Notes under the pieces: generated by a model | The model's input: the letters and a program-made list of their open reading frames with translations, nothing else | Database searches by the model: none | What the model was told of the DNA's origin: nothing | In this document: positions 50,078 to 51,119 of the stretch, piece by piece | Position numbering within the stretch: position 1 is the stretch's first letter | How the letters are laid out: the number at the start of each line of letters is the position of its first letter | Position numbers and translations under genes: made by a program | Origin: Triparma columacea | Taxonomy: Eukaryota > Sar > Bolidophyceae > Parmales > Triparmaceae | Length of the DNA: 51,119 bases | Direction: 5' to 3' | NCBI GenBank assembly: GCA_030267965.1 | Contig: BRYA01000082.1 | Span: 9,164 to 60,282, forward strand

Positions 50078-50156
50078 TGATGTGGCAATAATTTGTGTTT
50101 TTGTAATTCCATAGATAGCGCTTTATCTCTTTTTAGCCGCATTTCCTCGTTGCGAT

Positions 50157-50997
50157 CTATCTTCCCCTCCCCCTTCCTCTTCCCCTTCCCCTTCCCCTGC
50201 CTCTCCCTCCGGCCATGGGCCCGGTGGGCTGTGATCCTGGCGCCGTTGACTGTACCTTCTGCAGCTTGTCCTCAACTAGGAGGGCATCCAGGTTAAGACC
50301 GTCGGGGAGGATGAATAGTCTGATTGTGTTGCCGCGGACGGAGAGAGTGTCGTAGGACACGGGGTTCTGTGATGGTGGGTGATGGTGAGGTTTTGGGAGG
50401 GGGTGAGGCTTGTTTGAAACAGTAAAGCGAAGGATGGGTAGAAGTATCTTCGTTGGAAAGATTCGGAGGTTATATCGCTCATGTGAATCATTACGTCGCT
50501 CATCCTATCTCGTCTTAAGGATCTAACCCTCTTTTCTCTTGTCATCCAGCACGCTCCCCAATCCAGAACACTCCCCACCCATCATATATTTCCTTATAAA
50601 TCCCCATTAACATTTTTTTAAACCAAGATTCCCGTCCACTTTTCCTCACCTTTCCCTTAACCGTAACCTTAACCTTCTTAAGGTGAGTATTCATGGACAT
50701 GTCAACTCCGTTCACAGTACCGTGGATAACTGTCCCATTTTTAAGCTCTACTGTCACTGTTTCACTGTTAAGGCGCTGCAAGAATCTGTGTATATTGAAG
50801 ATATGTCGTGTGAGTGAGAATTTGGGATTGGAAATGCTCAAATGGAGTCAAATCCTTCTCCCTCTCCGGTTGGCCGTGGACGACGCTGGTCAAGATAATT
50901 ACCAATTTGGGGTTATTCTCAGTACTCGCATTCAGCACGTGACAACAAAACACAACATCCCAATTCAAGACCACCCAACTTACCGCGTAAGCTTCAT
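50157..50997 (-). CDS. SNRPD1: Small nuclear ribonucleoprotein Sm D1 (3 exons)
   Basis: SmD1 is one of the seven Sm proteins that ring U1, U2, U4 and U5 snRNAs. Exons are 50997-50984 (14 nt only), 50785-50650 and 50366-50157, giving 119 aa, the same length as human SmD1. The micro-exon encodes MKLT plus two bases; the rest reads [40 protein letters not shown] (Sm1), then [20 protein letters not shown] (Sm2) and [10 protein letters not shown]. The C-terminus is the RG-dipeptide tail ([10 protein letters not shown]) that is normally symmetrically dimethylated. Intron 1 has a GTAAGT donor; intron 2 (283 nt) is GTGAGG. Confidence 0.95.
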
Positions 50998-51055
50998 TTG
51001 TGACTTGGCTCTTTTTTCCTAAAGTGGGATGGAGTGAGGGGCTGCTCGAGAATAA

Positions 51056-51099
51056 GACAAATGTGGAACTTTTGAGGCTCCCCGGGACAAATGTGGAAC
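51056..51099 (+). repeat. Two direct GACAAATGTGGAAC repeats, 30 bp apart
   Basis: Identical 14-bp copies at 51056-51069 and 51086-51099 lie upstream of SmD1 at the window edge. They may be promoter elements or the start of a repeat that continues beyond the window. Confidence 0.7.
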
Positions 51100-51119
51100 C
51101 CATTTTTGGCCGAATTTTT

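Overview
This is a gene-dense nuclear segment from a eukaryote, most likely a photosynthetic stramenopile (heterokont) alga. The evidence is spliceosomal introns of 64 to 350 nt with strongly biased GTGAG donors, eukaryote-only machinery (GAR1, CPSF2, PNO1, SmD1, G-alpha, RhoGAP, NatB), and bacterial-type plastid ribosome factors (RsfS/Iojap, RimP-like) whose N-termini look like signal peptides followed by an aromatic residue, as in bipartite leaders of secondary plastids. The lineage is an inference; a bolidophyte or parmalean would fit, but I cannot prove it.

Layout. 1-12.3 kb: GAR1 (cut by the window edge), NADPH-cytochrome P450 reductase, a PH-like/EF-hand/WW protein, adenosine deaminase, six-intron CPSF2 and a RimP-like protein. 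13-18 kb: an intronless G-alpha gene with a tandem duplicate of its 3' end, a D/N-rich hypothetical, plastid-type RsfS and PNO1. 18.5-21.1 kb: two intronless ankyrin-MYND genes. 21.4-35.3 kb: a polytopic membrane protein, an SH3-WW-WW-PH-MyTH4-RhoGAP protein, an SH3b-like charged protein, NAA25 (NatB auxiliary subunit), a fold-back repeat element, a truncated second NAA25 copy, and SDHAF4. 35.6-41.2 kb: four more ankyrin-MYND genes. 41.2-51 kb: a parvulin-MiaB fusion, a PHD/zinc-finger protein, a cationic amino-acid transporter, an LRR/coiled-coil protein, a small conserved protein and SmD1.

Most genes are housekeeping. Several sit head to head with 80-115 bp between start codons, so shared bidirectional promoters are likely. 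The accessory part is the six-member ankyrin-MYND family. Each unit is about 1.45-1.5 kb and carries its own near-identical promoter with a TATA box 32-34 nt before the ATG. Divergence between copies falls at repeated short positions in the ankyrin region, while the scaffold and the MYND zinc finger are almost fixed. This pattern resembles a diversifying recognition family and is the best candidate here for an undescribed system. The other strong observation is the NAA25 duplication: the short copy has kept reading frame, splice sites and protein sequence, with 14 synonymous against 3 nonsynonymous differences in the shared large exon by my count.

Exon boundaries were set by hand from splice signals, frame continuity and recalled family sequences. 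No database search was possible.
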